Shown here: positions 42,470 through 51,682 of the stretch, piece by piece
Position numbering within the stretch: the stretch's first letter is position 1
Layout: every line of letters starts with the position of its first letter
From: Shewanella oncorhynchi
GTDB taxonomy: Bacteria > Pseudomonadota > Gammaproteobacteria > Enterobacterales > Shewanellaceae
Assembly (NCBI RefSeq): GCF_012584455.1
Contig: NZ_JABAEB010000014.1
Coordinates: 1-64,000, forward strand
Reading direction: 5' to 3'
DNA: 64,000 nt
Translations under genes and position numbers: made by a program
The notes under the pieces: model-generated
Database searches by the model: none
The model's input: only the letters and a program-made list of their open reading frames with translations
Told to the model about the DNA's origin: nothing

Positions 42470-44893
42470 ATGCCTAAACACGACTCTCTTTGGTTGAAAT
42501 CATTACGTTGGATCCAAAAACACTTAGTGCACACTATTGTGGTGCCTCAGGATCCATTTGCCGATCTGAATCTGGATGCTTCCAGACCCCTTGTTTATGT
42601 GATGAAAACAGAATCCCTTAGTGACATAGCTGCTTTGAGCGAAATAACGGCTAAGTTAGGTTTACCAAGCCCTTATGAGCCTCTAGTGGCTAATGGTGTG
42701 ACTGCGCCTCGGGTTGTCTGTCTTCAAGGACGTAAGCCACTGTTTGGCGAACGTGCTGGTAATGAGCCTTTCCTCGAATGCTTTATGCGTTTGTTAGCCG
42801 TGCATAAGGAACGTCCTGAATTGGATATTCAACTGGTGCCCGTGAGTTTGTATTGGGGTCGCACGCCAGGGAAAGAAGACGACACTATGAAGGCGGCCGT
42901 ATTTGAGCGGGAAAACCCGACTTGGCTACGCAAGTGCTTGATGATTCTGTTCTTAGGTCGACATAACTTCGTGCAGTTTTCGAATGCCGTATCCCTGCGT
43001 TACATGGCTGACGAACATGGCACCGACATGGGGATTGCCCATAAGTTAGCGCGGGTTGCGCGCGTGCATTTCCGTCGTCAACGTAAGGTAATGACAGGGC
43101 CTGTGCTGCCAAACCGCCAAGCACTGTTTCATTCGTTGCTCAAATCTGAGTCGCTGCGCAAAGCGATTCAAGAAGAAGCCGCCAGTAAAAAGATTTCTGA
43201 GACCCAAGCGCGCGAGACGGCTATTGAGTATCTCGATGAAATCGCTGCCGATTACTCAGATAGTTTAGTGCGTATTGCCGAGCGTTTCTTAACTTGGCTG
43301 TGGAACAAGCTTTACAGCGGGATCAACATTAAAGGCGCCGAGCAAGTTCGCCAGCTGCACCACGATGGCCACGAGATTGTTTATGTGCCTTGCCATCGCA
43401 GCCACATGGATTACCTGCTGTTATCGTATATTTTGTATTATCAAGGCATGGTTCCGCCGCACATTGCTGCTGGCATCAACCTCAACTTCTGGCCCGCGGG
43501 ACCTATGTTCCGTCGCGGTGGTGCCTTCTTTATCCGCCGTAGTTTTAATGGCAACAAGCTATACACCGCAGTATTTCGTGAGTATTTAGACCAGCTGTTT
43601 GCTAAAGGTTATTCGGTGGAATACTTCTCCGAAGGCGGCCGTTCACGTACCGGTCGTCTATTGGCGCCAAAAACCGGCATGATCGCCATGACGATGAACA
43701 GCGTACTGCGCGGTATTGAACGTCCTGTCACACTTGTGCCTGTGTATTTAGGCTATGACCATGTGATGGAAGTGGCGACTTACCATAAAGAGTTAAGCGG
43801 TAAGAAAAAGAAAAAAGAATCTGTGTGGCAGGTGTTCGGTGCCATTCGCAAATTAGGTAATTTTGGCCAAGGTTATGTGAATTTTGGCGAGCCTATTACC
43901 CTGCAAAATTTCTTAAATGAGCGTGCGCCAAACTGGCGTGCTGAGTTGGCCGATGATCCCGAGCAGAAACCAAGTTGGTTAACGCCAGCGGTAAACGTGC
44001 TGGCTAATCGGGTGATGACGCGTATCAATGATGCCGCAGCGGCGAGTTCGGTGACTTTGACCAGCTTAGTTTTACTGGCGACAGATCAAAACGCCTTAGA
44101 ACGTAGTCTGCTGGAGCGTCAGCTTGATTTGTATCTGACCCTACTCAAAAAAGTGCCTTACACTTCTTATACATCTGTTGCCGAAGGTGATGGTAAGCAT
44201 TTAGTGCAGCAAGGTTTAGAGCTGAACAAGTTTGTTGTTAGTGCCGATCCTTTAGGGGAAATAGTGTCTATCGAAGCGAGTCAGGCTGTGTCTATGACTT
44301 ACTATCGTAACAATATCATTCACTTATTTATCATACCGTCATTAATTGCGAGTTGTTTAACCCACAATGAACAGATCCTGCGCCAGCAAGTGGTTTCAAT
44401 CGTTGCCGATTTTTATCCACTGCTGAAAGCCGAACTCTTCATGGGAATTAAAGACTTACCAGCCTATGTTGAGCAAGTGCTGGATTTCCTGATTGGGCAA
44501 GGTTTAGTGGTTGAGACAGATACTTTAGCTGTCGTGCCTGAGCACTCAAGCCAATTATTGTTGTTAGCCAGTTCAGTGAGTGAAACTTTGCAACGCTACG
44601 CTATTATTTTCAATCTGTTAGCGAACAGACCTAAGATGGAGCGCTCAGAACTTGAGTCTGAGAGCCATTTACTCGCTCAGCGTTTAGGGGCTTTACATGG
44701 TATTACCGCGCCTGAATTCTACGATAAAAAACTCTACGGTACTTTGAGCGTGAAGCTCAAAGAATTGGGATATCTGGCGGATAGTGAAGATAAGTCCAAT
44801 ATCAATCGCATACGAGATCAGGCCAATAGCTTATTACGTCCGTCAGTGAGACAAACGATAGTGGCGAGTGTCACCGCGGAGCACACAGTTTAA
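42470..44893 (+). CDS. plsB: PlsB, glycerol-3-phosphate acyltransferase
   Basis: 807 residues from ATG 42470, the exact family length; start at 42413 has no family match. Acyltransferase motifs: VPCHRSHMDYLLLSY (HxxxxD), GAFFIRRSF, FSEGGRSRTGRLLAPKTG, VTLVPVYLGYD. Transfers the first acyl chain to glycerol 3-phosphate at the inner membrane. Shares TAATG with the next gene. Confidence 0.98.
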   Translation: MPKHDSLWLKSLRWIQKHLVHTIVVPQDPFADLNLDASRPLVYVMKTESLSDIAALSEITAKLGLPSPYEPLVANGVTAPRVVCLQGRKPLFGERAGNEPFLECFMRLLAVHKERPELDIQLVPVSLYWGRTPGKEDDTMKAAVFERENPTWLRKCLMILFLGRHNFVQFSNAVSLRYMADEHGTDMGIAHKLARVARVHFRRQRKVMTGPVLPNRQALFHSLLKSESLRKAIQEEAASKKISETQARETAIEYLDEIAADYSDSLVRIAERFLTWLWNKLYSGINIKGAEQVRQLHHDGHEIVYVPCHRSHMDYLLLSYILYYQGMVPPHIAAGINLNFWPAGPMFRRGGAFFIRRSFNGNKLYTAVFREYLDQLFAKGYSVEYFSEGGRSRTGRLLAPKTGMIAMTMNSVLRGIERPVTLVPVYLGYDHVMEVATYHKELSGKKKKKESVWQVFGAIRKLGNFGQGYVNFGEPITLQNFLNERAPNWRAELADDPEQKPSWLTPAVNVLANRVMTRINDAAAASSVTLTSLVLLATDQNALERSLLERQLDLYLTLLKKVPYTSYTSVAEGDGKHLVQQGLELNKFVVSADPLGEIVSIEASQAVSMTYYRNNIIHLFIIPSLIASCLTHNEQILRQQVVSIVADFYPLLKAELFMGIKDLPAYVEQVLDFLIGQGLVVETDTLAVVPEHSSQLLLLASSVSETLQRYAIIFNLLANRPKMERSELESESHLLAQRLGALHGITAPEFYDKKLYGTLSVKLKELGYLADSEDKSNINRIRDQANSLLRPSVRQTIVASVTAEHTV

Positions 44894-46149
44894 TGGCAAA
44901 TCATATGAATGCGGCTAAGCATAAGCCCGCAGGTAAGTCCTTGCTTGGTGGTGCCATGATTATTGCTGGCACGACCGTAGGTGCTGGGATGTTTTCTCTG
45001 CCCGTGGTCGGTGCAGGTATGTGGTTTGGCTATTCGATTTTAATGTTATTGGGTATTTGGTTTTGCATGTTGATGTCGGGCTTATTGTTGCTCGAAACCA
45101 ATTTACATTTCGAACCCGGTGCTAGCTTCGATACCTTAAGCAAGCAAACTCTTGGGCAGTTTTGGCGGATAGTGAACGGCGTTTCTATCGCTTTCGTGTT
45201 GTATATTTTGACCTATGCCTATATCAGCGGCGGTGGTTCGATTGTGAATCATAGCTTGCAGGGCATGGGAATTGAGTTACCGCAAAGTGTGGCAGGGCTG
45301 GTGTTTGCCATAGTATTGGCGAGCATAGTGTTGATCAGCACTAAGGCCGTGGATCGGATTACCACGATTATGCTCGGCGGTATGATCATTACCTTCTTCC
45401 TCGCTATCGGCAATTTATTGATCGAAATTGATGTGACTAAGTTGCTCGAACCTGATGGTAATAACAGCTTTTCACCTTATCTGTGGGCGGCGCTGCCCTT
45501 TGGTCTCGCTAGCTTTGGTTACCATGGTAACGTTCCCAGCTTAGTGAAGTATTACGGCAAAGATTCCTCCACCATTATCAAGGCGATTTTCGTCGGCACC
45601 TTTATCGCGCTGGTGATTTATGTCTGTTGGTTAGTGGCGACTATGGGCAATATTCCCCGCAGCCAGTTTATCGACATTATTGCCCAAGGCGGCAATATGG
45701 GGGTGTTGGTGGGCGCTTTGTCTGAGGTGATGGCGAGTAGCTGGTTAAACAGTATGTTGACCCTGTTTGCTAACTTAGCCGTGGCTTCATCTTTCTTAGG
45801 GGTGACCTTAGGTCTGTTCGATTATCTTGCTGATTTGTTTGGTTTTGATGATTCACGCTCTGGCCGAATGAAAACCGCGTTAGTGACCTTTGTGCCGCCA
45901 ACGATTTTAGGATTACTGTTTCCCGACGGCTTCTTAGTGGCGATTGGCTTTGCGGCATTAGCGGCAACTGTGTGGGCGGTAATCGTCCCGGCGCTGATGG
46001 CCTATAAATCGCGGCAGTTGTTCCCCGATAGCACAGGTTTTAGAGTGATAGGCGGTACACCGCTGATTATTCTTGTGGTGTTATTTGGCATAGTCACAGG
46101 TGCATGTCATCTGCTCGCGATGGCAAATTTACTGCCGCAATATTCCTAA
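44893..46149 (+). CDS. Aromatic amino acid permease (TyrP/Mtr family)
   Basis: 418 residues with eleven membrane segments. Starts with GGAMIIAGTTVGAGMFSLPV, the unwound first helix of this family, and contains AALPFGLASFGYHGNVPSLV. H+-driven uptake of tyrosine or tryptophan. I cannot choose between tyrP and mtr. The ATG overlaps the plsB stop (TAATG). Confidence 0.92.
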   Translation: MANHMNAAKHKPAGKSLLGGAMIIAGTTVGAGMFSLPVVGAGMWFGYSILMLLGIWFCMLMSGLLLLETNLHFEPGASFDTLSKQTLGQFWRIVNGVSIAFVLYILTYAYISGGGSIVNHSLQGMGIELPQSVAGLVFAIVLASIVLISTKAVDRITTIMLGGMIITFFLAIGNLLIEIDVTKLLEPDGNNSFSPYLWAALPFGLASFGYHGNVPSLVKYYGKDSSTIIKAIFVGTFIALVIYVCWLVATMGNIPRSQFIDIIAQGGNMGVLVGALSEVMASSWLNSMLTLFANLAVASSFLGVTLGLFDYLADLFGFDDSRSGRMKTALVTFVPPTILGLLFPDGFLVAIGFAALAATVWAVIVPALMAYKSRQLFPDSTGFRVIGGTPLIILVVLFGIVTGACHLLAMANLLPQYS

Positions 46150-46165
46150 TTTGTTGTGATGATTT

Positions 46166-46190
46166 AAGCCCTCTATGTGAGGGCTTTTTT
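46166..46190 (+). terminator. Terminator after permease
   Basis: AAGCCCTC and GAGGGCTT pair, followed by TTTT. Confidence 0.9.
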
Positions 46191-46297
46191 GTCTTTAGTG
46201 GTTGAGTTTTGTCTTGCAGATCTTTTTAACCTGAATACTGGACAGAAATACAAACTCAGGCTTAACTCGAATGATTGTTAAGACAAAGGAGCCGATA

Positions 46298-47071
46298 ATG
46301 AAAATGACTCAGTACGCACAAGGACATGCATGTTGGGTTGAACTTGCAAGCCATGATTGGCAGGGAGCAACAGTATTTTACCAAGCGTTATTTGGTTGGA
46401 ACGCGGTTGAAATGCCCATCCCTGAAGGTCACTTTTCGCTATTTAATTTAGCGGGAGATGACTTAGGCGCCATGTATCAAATCCCTGAGTCAGAAGCACA
46501 TATCCCCAGCCACTGGCGTATCTACTTTGCCGTCGATGATATCGATGCCAGCATTGCAGCGATTCAAGCGGCGGGCGGCCAAGTGCACATGGGGCCGCAT
46601 ATTGTGGGTGATGCGGGCGTGATGGCGCAGGTCAGCGATCCTGAAGGCGCACGTTTTGCCTTATGGCAAGCGAAGAACCACATTGGTGCTCGCCGTCAGG
46701 GTGAACTCAATACCCTTTGCTGGGTCGAGCTGGCTTGCAAAGAGCCGCGTACTGAAGAAGCCTTTTACTGCAAAATCTTCCCTTGGACCAACATGCCGAG
46801 TGACATGCCTGACATTGAATACTCAGAATGGCAGCTTGATGGTCAATCCATCGGCGGTATGATGACGATAATGCCCGAATGGGGTGATATTTCTCCCCAT
46901 TGGTTGCTTTATTTTGCAGTAGCGGATTGCGATGCGTTTGCTGAGAAGGCCCAAGCCTTAGGTGCGCAAGTGTGCATTCCGCCTAGTGATATCCCTGATG
47001 TGGGACGATTTTCTGTCATTGCTGACGCCCAAGGCGCTACCTTTGCGGTGATCAAGCTTAATCAGATGTGA
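46298..47071 (+). CDS. Two-domain VOC (glyoxalase-like) protein
   Basis: 257 residues from ATG 46298 with AAAGGA upstream. Two VOC domains: residues ~6-125 (ACWVELASHDWQGATVFYQA; WRIYFAVDDIDASIAAIQAA) and ~133-255 (LCWVELACKEPRTEEAFYCK; WLLYFAVADCDAFAEKAQAL). VOC proteins bind metals in a beta-barrel and act on varied small molecules. Substrate unknown; similar to the CFP-30/'glyoxalase/bleomycin resistance' group. Confidence 0.88.
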   Translation: MKMTQYAQGHACWVELASHDWQGATVFYQALFGWNAVEMPIPEGHFSLFNLAGDDLGAMYQIPESEAHIPSHWRIYFAVDDIDASIAAIQAAGGQVHMGPHIVGDAGVMAQVSDPEGARFALWQAKNHIGARRQGELNTLCWVELACKEPRTEEAFYCKIFPWTNMPSDMPDIEYSEWQLDGQSIGGMMTIMPEWGDISPHWLLYFAVADCDAFAEKAQALGAQVCIPPSDIPDVGRFSVIADAQGATFAVIKLNQM

Positions 47072-47100
47072 CAGCCATATTAAGGACTGTCATTAAGGTT

Positions 47101-47130
47101 AAAAACGGCGACGCTAAATCGCCGTTTTTA
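47101..47130 (+). terminator. Terminator after VOC gene
   Basis: AAAAACGGCGA and TCGCCGTTTTT pair around 7 nt. Also faces the minus-strand RNase gene. Confidence 0.88.
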
Positions 47131-47147
47131 TTTGTCTAACTATTTGT

Positions 47148-48314
47148 TTAATTAGCGTTATCAATCATGATTGTTTCAGGGCAGGAGCCTTTTGAGGCCT
47201 TATTAGCTTTGGCGAGTAGGCTAGGTAAGGAGTCAGAAGTTTTAATGACTTCGGGTAAGTTAATGCGGATTTCACTCAGTAATCCCTTGCCACATTCAAG
47301 ACTCATTTTAGTGTGAGCGCCTTGACCGAAGCTGCTATCAAAACTTTGGTTTAACTCACTTTTACTGACACTCTTACCTATGTTGTCATGAATAAATTTT
47401 TGTACCCATGCCGAGGCATTGACCGCTTGGGTCAGCTGGGTTGCCAATAAAAAGTACTCGTTAGGGTCTTGGCTACGGCAAGTGCCGTGTTTCCACCATT
47501 CGTGGCGTTCTAAACAGGTGCCATATTGGGCGCTAGGCATGACTTCTTCTAAATTTTTGCGCACCGATGGATTCAGTTCAAACTCTGGATAAGTACAGAA
47601 ATCATTCGGTTGCAGTTTGACTGTGCTGCAATAGCCATATCGCGTGCCGCATTGTTGTTTATTCGGCCACAGTCCGTGCAGGCTGAAGTGTTGCCATTGG
47701 CTCGATTCTGGCGTTTGGCTGAGGGCGCGGCATTCGGCTTTACGGCGGCCATAGAGTTCACAAAAGGTGCTTTGCCAGCTTAATGCGAGCACGTTAGCAT
47801 CGAATTCACCGCCGATTTGGCATTGATTCCCTTGGCGTTTCTCTGGGGTACCATGCTCTTTAAGGCTATCTCGGCTTTTTGCTTTGATGTCCGATGCCGT
47901 GGTGGTTTGTGCCGGTTCCGCCGCCGTTGCAGGTGTTGATAAATTACTGCCAGCAACATTAGATAGATATTGACCACAATCGCCGCTGATCCAACGCATG
48001 GGAGACTTCACCGCATTGGTGCGCACTCTTAGCCAATCAGGTTTAGCGCTATTGCCGAGGATTTCAAGTACAGGGTAGCGCTCACCAATATTGCTCTGCC
48101 ATTGGTCTGGATTCGTCTGCTTATTTTTCGATTGAAATAGCTCACAGCGTTTGTCTGCAACGAATTCACCAGTTGCAGATGCGGCAAAGGTGGGTGCTGT
48201 AATGATGAGCGCAGAGCATAAACCGAATGCGGCAAGTAACGCACGTGATGGGGTTTTAAGGGAAAGTGCTTGCGGCCATATCCGGCTGATGGTTAAACAA
48301 AATGACTTGGTCAT
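47148..48314 (-). CDS. RNase T2-family ribonuclease with SH3-like N-terminal extension
   Basis: 388 residues. Signal peptide ending ITAPTFAASA. Residues ~55-125 are an SH3-like stretch (ERYPVLEILGNSAKPDWLRV; RWISGDCGQYL). RNase T2 domain ~170-380 with both catalytic segments: FSLHGLWPNKQQCG and RHEWWKHGTC. Several paired cysteines. Cuts RNA in the periplasm or outside through 2',3'-cyclic phosphates, like E. coli RNase I, which lacks such a long N-terminal extension. Confidence 0.93.
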   Translation of the reverse strand: MTKSFCLTISRIWPQALSLKTPSRALLAAFGLCSALIITAPTFAASATGEFVADKRCELFQSKNKQTNPDQWQSNIGERYPVLEILGNSAKPDWLRVRTNAVKSPMRWISGDCGQYLSNVAGSNLSTPATAAEPAQTTTASDIKAKSRDSLKEHGTPEKRQGNQCQIGGEFDANVLALSWQSTFCELYGRRKAECRALSQTPESSQWQHFSLHGLWPNKQQCGTRYGYCSTVKLQPNDFCTYPEFELNPSVRKNLEEVMPSAQYGTCLERHEWWKHGTCRSQDPNEYFLLATQLTQAVNASAWVQKFIHDNIGKSVSKSELNQSFDSSFGQGAHTKMSLECGKGLLSEIRINLPEVIKTSDSLPSLLAKANKASKGSCPETIMIDNAN

Positions 48315-48465
48315 GTGATGGGATCCTTCCTACGGCAGTGAATTGAGTCAATTCTGTGTGGCACTGAGTCAATGGTACACATAAGCGCTATAAACTTAGA
48401 GGCTTATTTTACTCAGAGTTGTGTATGGCACTGTTGCAAAATTAGATTTTTAATCTGATTGAATG

Positions 48466-48505
48466 AAAAAATCCCCTCAAACTTTAATGGTTTGAGGGGA
48501 TTTTT
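48466..48505. terminator. Bidirectional terminator after cusA
   Basis: AAAAAATCCCCTCAAAC and GTTTGAGGGGATTTTT pair over 16 bp. On the minus strand the T run follows cusA by about 30 bp. Confidence 0.92.
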
Positions 48506-48532
48506 ATCGGTGTTCTAGCGCCGTACACTCAA

Positions 48533-51500
48533 TTACGCCGCGTCTTTCTTTAATTTACGCGAATAAATCAGTAGATAAAGCGCGGGTAGTACAAACAGTG
48601 ACAGTAATGGGGCCGTAACCATGCCGCCGACCATAGGTGCGGCAATTTTCTGCATCACATCGTTACCCGATCCTGCACCCCACATAATGGGGAGTAGGCC
48701 GAAGAAGATGGTCGCTACTGTCATGGCTTTGGGGCGGATCCGCATAACTGCACCTTCCATTAACGCTTCTTTTAAGTCACTGACGCTGTGGTAATTATTC
48801 TTCTCTTGCCTGTGCTTAATGGCGTTGTTGAGATAGATCAACATGATCACCCCAAATTCAGCGGCGACACCAGCCAAGGCGATCATACCCACGGCGACCG
48901 CGACTGAGATGTTGTAATCCAGTAAATACAGGAGCCAAGTGCTGCCGACTAATGCAAAGGGTAGGCTCAACATGATGATGCTTGCTTGCATTGTGGAGCC
49001 GAATGTCATCATCAGCAGAATGAAAATGACTGCTAATGCCATAGGGATCACTTGTTTAAGTTTTGCATCGACTCGCTGCATATACTCGTACTGCCCAGCG
49101 AAGCTGTAGCTGTAACGCGGTGGTACCTTGAGTTCGGCATTTAAAGCTTGCTTGGCGGTCGTAATATATTCGCCGATAGACGTACCTTCAATATCGATAA
49201 ACACCCAAGAGATTAAGCGACCGTTTTCACTGGTGAGCATAGGTGCGCCATCGGTGATTTCTATATCCGCTAAATTTCGCAGTGGTAGATAATTTCCCGA
49301 TTTAGTGATCACAGGGAGTTCGCGCAGCTTTTCGATATTATCGCGTAGCTCACGGGAATAACGCAGGTTAATCGGATAGCGCTCAGCCCCTTGTACCGAC
49401 TCGCCAATATCCATACCGCCAATGGCGTAACGCACGACATCTTGAATATCTTGTAGTGACATACCGTAACGTGCGGCGACATCCAGTTTGGGGGTGATAT
49501 CGATATAACGCCCGCCACCACTGCGTTCAGCATAGGCTGATTTTGTGTGTGGCACTTTGCTGAGAATGGCTTCTATCTTAGCTCCTATGCTTTGCAGTTC
49601 GTTGACATCGGCACCAGTGATCTTAATGCCGACGGGGGTTTTTATTCCCGTCGAGAGCATGTCAATACGGGTTTTGATAGGTTGTACCCAAGCATTGGTC
49701 ATCCCAGGTACTTTCACCGTTTGTTGTAATTGGGCGATGATGCCATCTAAGGTCATACCCTCGCGCCATTCTTCATGGGGTTTAAGCATGATGGTGGTTT
49801 CGAGCATAGTTAAAGGCGCAGGATCGGTTGCAGTCTCGGCGCGGCCCACCTTACCAAATACGCGAGCGACTTCGGGGACGGTTTTAATCAAACGATCCGT
49901 CTGCTGTAACACTTCGGCGGCTTTGCCCGCACTGAGTCCTGGTAACGCGGTTGGCATGTAGAGTAAATCGCCTTCTTCTAACTCGGGCATAAACTCACTG
50001 CCCATGCGCGTCATCGGATACCAAGCGCTGACTAAGGCAATCAATGCTAATCCTAGGGTGATTTTAGGAAACCTAAGTACCAGATTAAGCGAGGGCTTAT
50101 ATAAAGCGATCAGCACGCGACTGATGGGATTTTTATGCTCACTCGGAATTTTTCCCCGAATAAAATAGCCCATTAAGACTGGCACTAATGTGATTGCTAA
50201 TAATGCGGAAGCGGCCATAGCAAAGGATTTGGTATAGGCCAGCGGTGCAAATAAACGGCCTTCCTGGGCTTCGAGTGCAAACACAGGTACAAAACTTAAG
50301 GTAATAATAATTAAAGAGAAAAATAGTGCTGGACCAACCTCAATCGAGGCTTCGGTGACGATCCGCCAGTGTTCTTTGGTATCGGGTTCTCGGTTGTGTT
50401 CTGTGTGAAACTGCTCCAAATGTTTGTGCAGGTTTTCAATCATCACAATTGCGCCGTCCACCACCGCGCCTATGGCAATCGCGATACCCCCAAGACTCAT
50501 AATGTTGGCGTTAACCCCCATCTTATTCATTACGATAAAGGCAATCAGGATTGAAAGCGGCAGGGTGATGATGGCGACGAGAGTCGAGCGTGCGTGCAGT
50601 AAAAACAGTAGGCAGACCAGCCCTACGACTAGCATTTCTTCGACAACTTTGCTGAACAGGTTATCAACGGATTTTAGAATCAGTTGCGATCTGTCGTAGG
50701 TGGGGATGATTTCAACCCCATCGGGTAAACCAGCTTTCAGTTCTTCAAGCTTAGCTTTTACGGCATCAATCGTGGATAAAGCATTTTCGCCGTAGCGCAT
50801 CACAATAATGCCGCCTACGACTTCACCTTCACCATCGAGTTCGGCTATACCGCGGCGTGAGGCCGGGCCTTTGCGCACGGTGGCGACATCCTTGAGTAAT
50901 AGACCCGTGCCAGAAGGGCTGGTAATACCCAGTGGAATTTCACGGAAATCCTCAAGGGTTTGACGATACCCTTTGGCGCGCACCATATACTCGGCTTCAG
51001 CCATTTCGATGACCGAGCCACCCGCTTCGCTATTAGATTTTTCTATCGCATCTTTAATGCTGGCGATATCCAGTTTATAGATCGCCATTTTGTCGGGTTC
51101 GAGTACGATCTGGTAGGTCTGCTCCATGCCACCGACGGTTGCGACTTCAGACACGCCAGCCACGCTTTGTAGCTCTAATTTAAGATACCAGTCCTGCAGG
51201 CTTTTGAGCTGTGATAAATCTAAACTGCCGGAGCGATCAACCAACGCATATTCAAACACCCAACCCACACCTGAGGCATCGGGGCCAAGGGACGGTTGTA
51301 CGCCTTGGGGTAAACGGCTACTGATCTGACTTAAGTATTCTAATACCCGTGAGCGCGCCCAGTAGATATCTGTGCCATCTTCGAAAATCACATAGACATA
51401 GGAGTCGCCGAACATGGAATAGCCACGTACCGTTTTGGCACCGGGTACAGCTAACATGGCGGTAGATAAAGGATAAGTGACTTGTTCTTCTACCAATTTA

Positions 51501-51673
51501 GGCGCTTGCCCAGGATAGGACGTTTTAATAATCACTTGCACATCCGACAGATCGGGCAAGGCATCGAGTGGCGTTTTACGCAACTCTTGTACGCCCCAGA
51601 CAGTGATCATGATGGCAATGATCAACACCATAAGTCGTTGTCTGATGGAGGCTTCGATAATGTACTTTAACAT
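48533..51673 (-). CDS. cusA: CusA-type heavy-metal RND efflux pump
   Basis: 1,046 residues. HME-RND: IIEASIRQRLMVLIIAIMIT (first membrane segment), KTPLDALPDLSDVQVIIKTS, SLGGIAIAIGAVVDGAIVMI with the proton-relay Asp/Glu segment, MIALAGVAAEFGVIMLIYLN. CusA lineage methionines lie in the periplasmic part (e.g. NAWVQPIKTRIDMLSTGIKT). Pumps Cu(I)/Ag(I) out of the periplasm. Start has AGGAG upstream. Order cusB then cusA, 9 bp apart. Confidence 0.94.
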   Translation of the reverse strand: MLKYIIEASIRQRLMVLIIAIMITVWGVQELRKTPLDALPDLSDVQVIIKTSYPGQAPKLVEEQVTYPLSTAMLAVPGAKTVRGYSMFGDSYVYVIFEDGTDIYWARSRVLEYLSQISSRLPQGVQPSLGPDASGVGWVFEYALVDRSGSLDLSQLKSLQDWYLKLELQSVAGVSEVATVGGMEQTYQIVLEPDKMAIYKLDIASIKDAIEKSNSEAGGSVIEMAEAEYMVRAKGYRQTLEDFREIPLGITSPSGTGLLLKDVATVRKGPASRRGIAELDGEGEVVGGIIVMRYGENALSTIDAVKAKLEELKAGLPDGVEIIPTYDRSQLILKSVDNLFSKVVEEMLVVGLVCLLFLLHARSTLVAIITLPLSILIAFIVMNKMGVNANIMSLGGIAIAIGAVVDGAIVMIENLHKHLEQFHTEHNREPDTKEHWRIVTEASIEVGPALFFSLIIITLSFVPVFALEAQEGRLFAPLAYTKSFAMAASALLAITLVPVLMGYFIRGKIPSEHKNPISRVLIALYKPSLNLVLRFPKITLGLALIALVSAWYPMTRMGSEFMPELEEGDLLYMPTALPGLSAGKAAEVLQQTDRLIKTVPEVARVFGKVGRAETATDPAPLTMLETTIMLKPHEEWREGMTLDGIIAQLQQTVKVPGMTNAWVQPIKTRIDMLSTGIKTPVGIKITGADVNELQSIGAKIEAILSKVPHTKSAYAERSGGGRYIDITPKLDVAARYGMSLQDIQDVVRYAIGGMDIGESVQGAERYPINLRYSRELRDNIEKLRELPVITKSGNYLPLRNLADIEITDGAPMLTSENGRLISWVFIDIEGTSIGEYITTAKQALNAELKVPPRYSYSFAGQYEYMQRVDAKLKQVIPMALAVIFILLMMTFGSTMQASIIMLSLPFALVGSTWLLYLLDYNISVAVAVGMIALAGVAAEFGVIMLIYLNNAIKHRQEKNNYHSVSDLKEALMEGAVMRIRPKAMTVATIFFGLLPIMWGAGSGNDVMQKIAAPMVGGMVTAPLLSLFVLPALYLLIYSRKLKKDAA

Positions 51674-51682
51674 GATGCGCTC

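Noticed and set aside
49545..49961. Plus-strand 138-codon frame in cusA
   Set aside because: Antisense shadow of a conserved RND protein.
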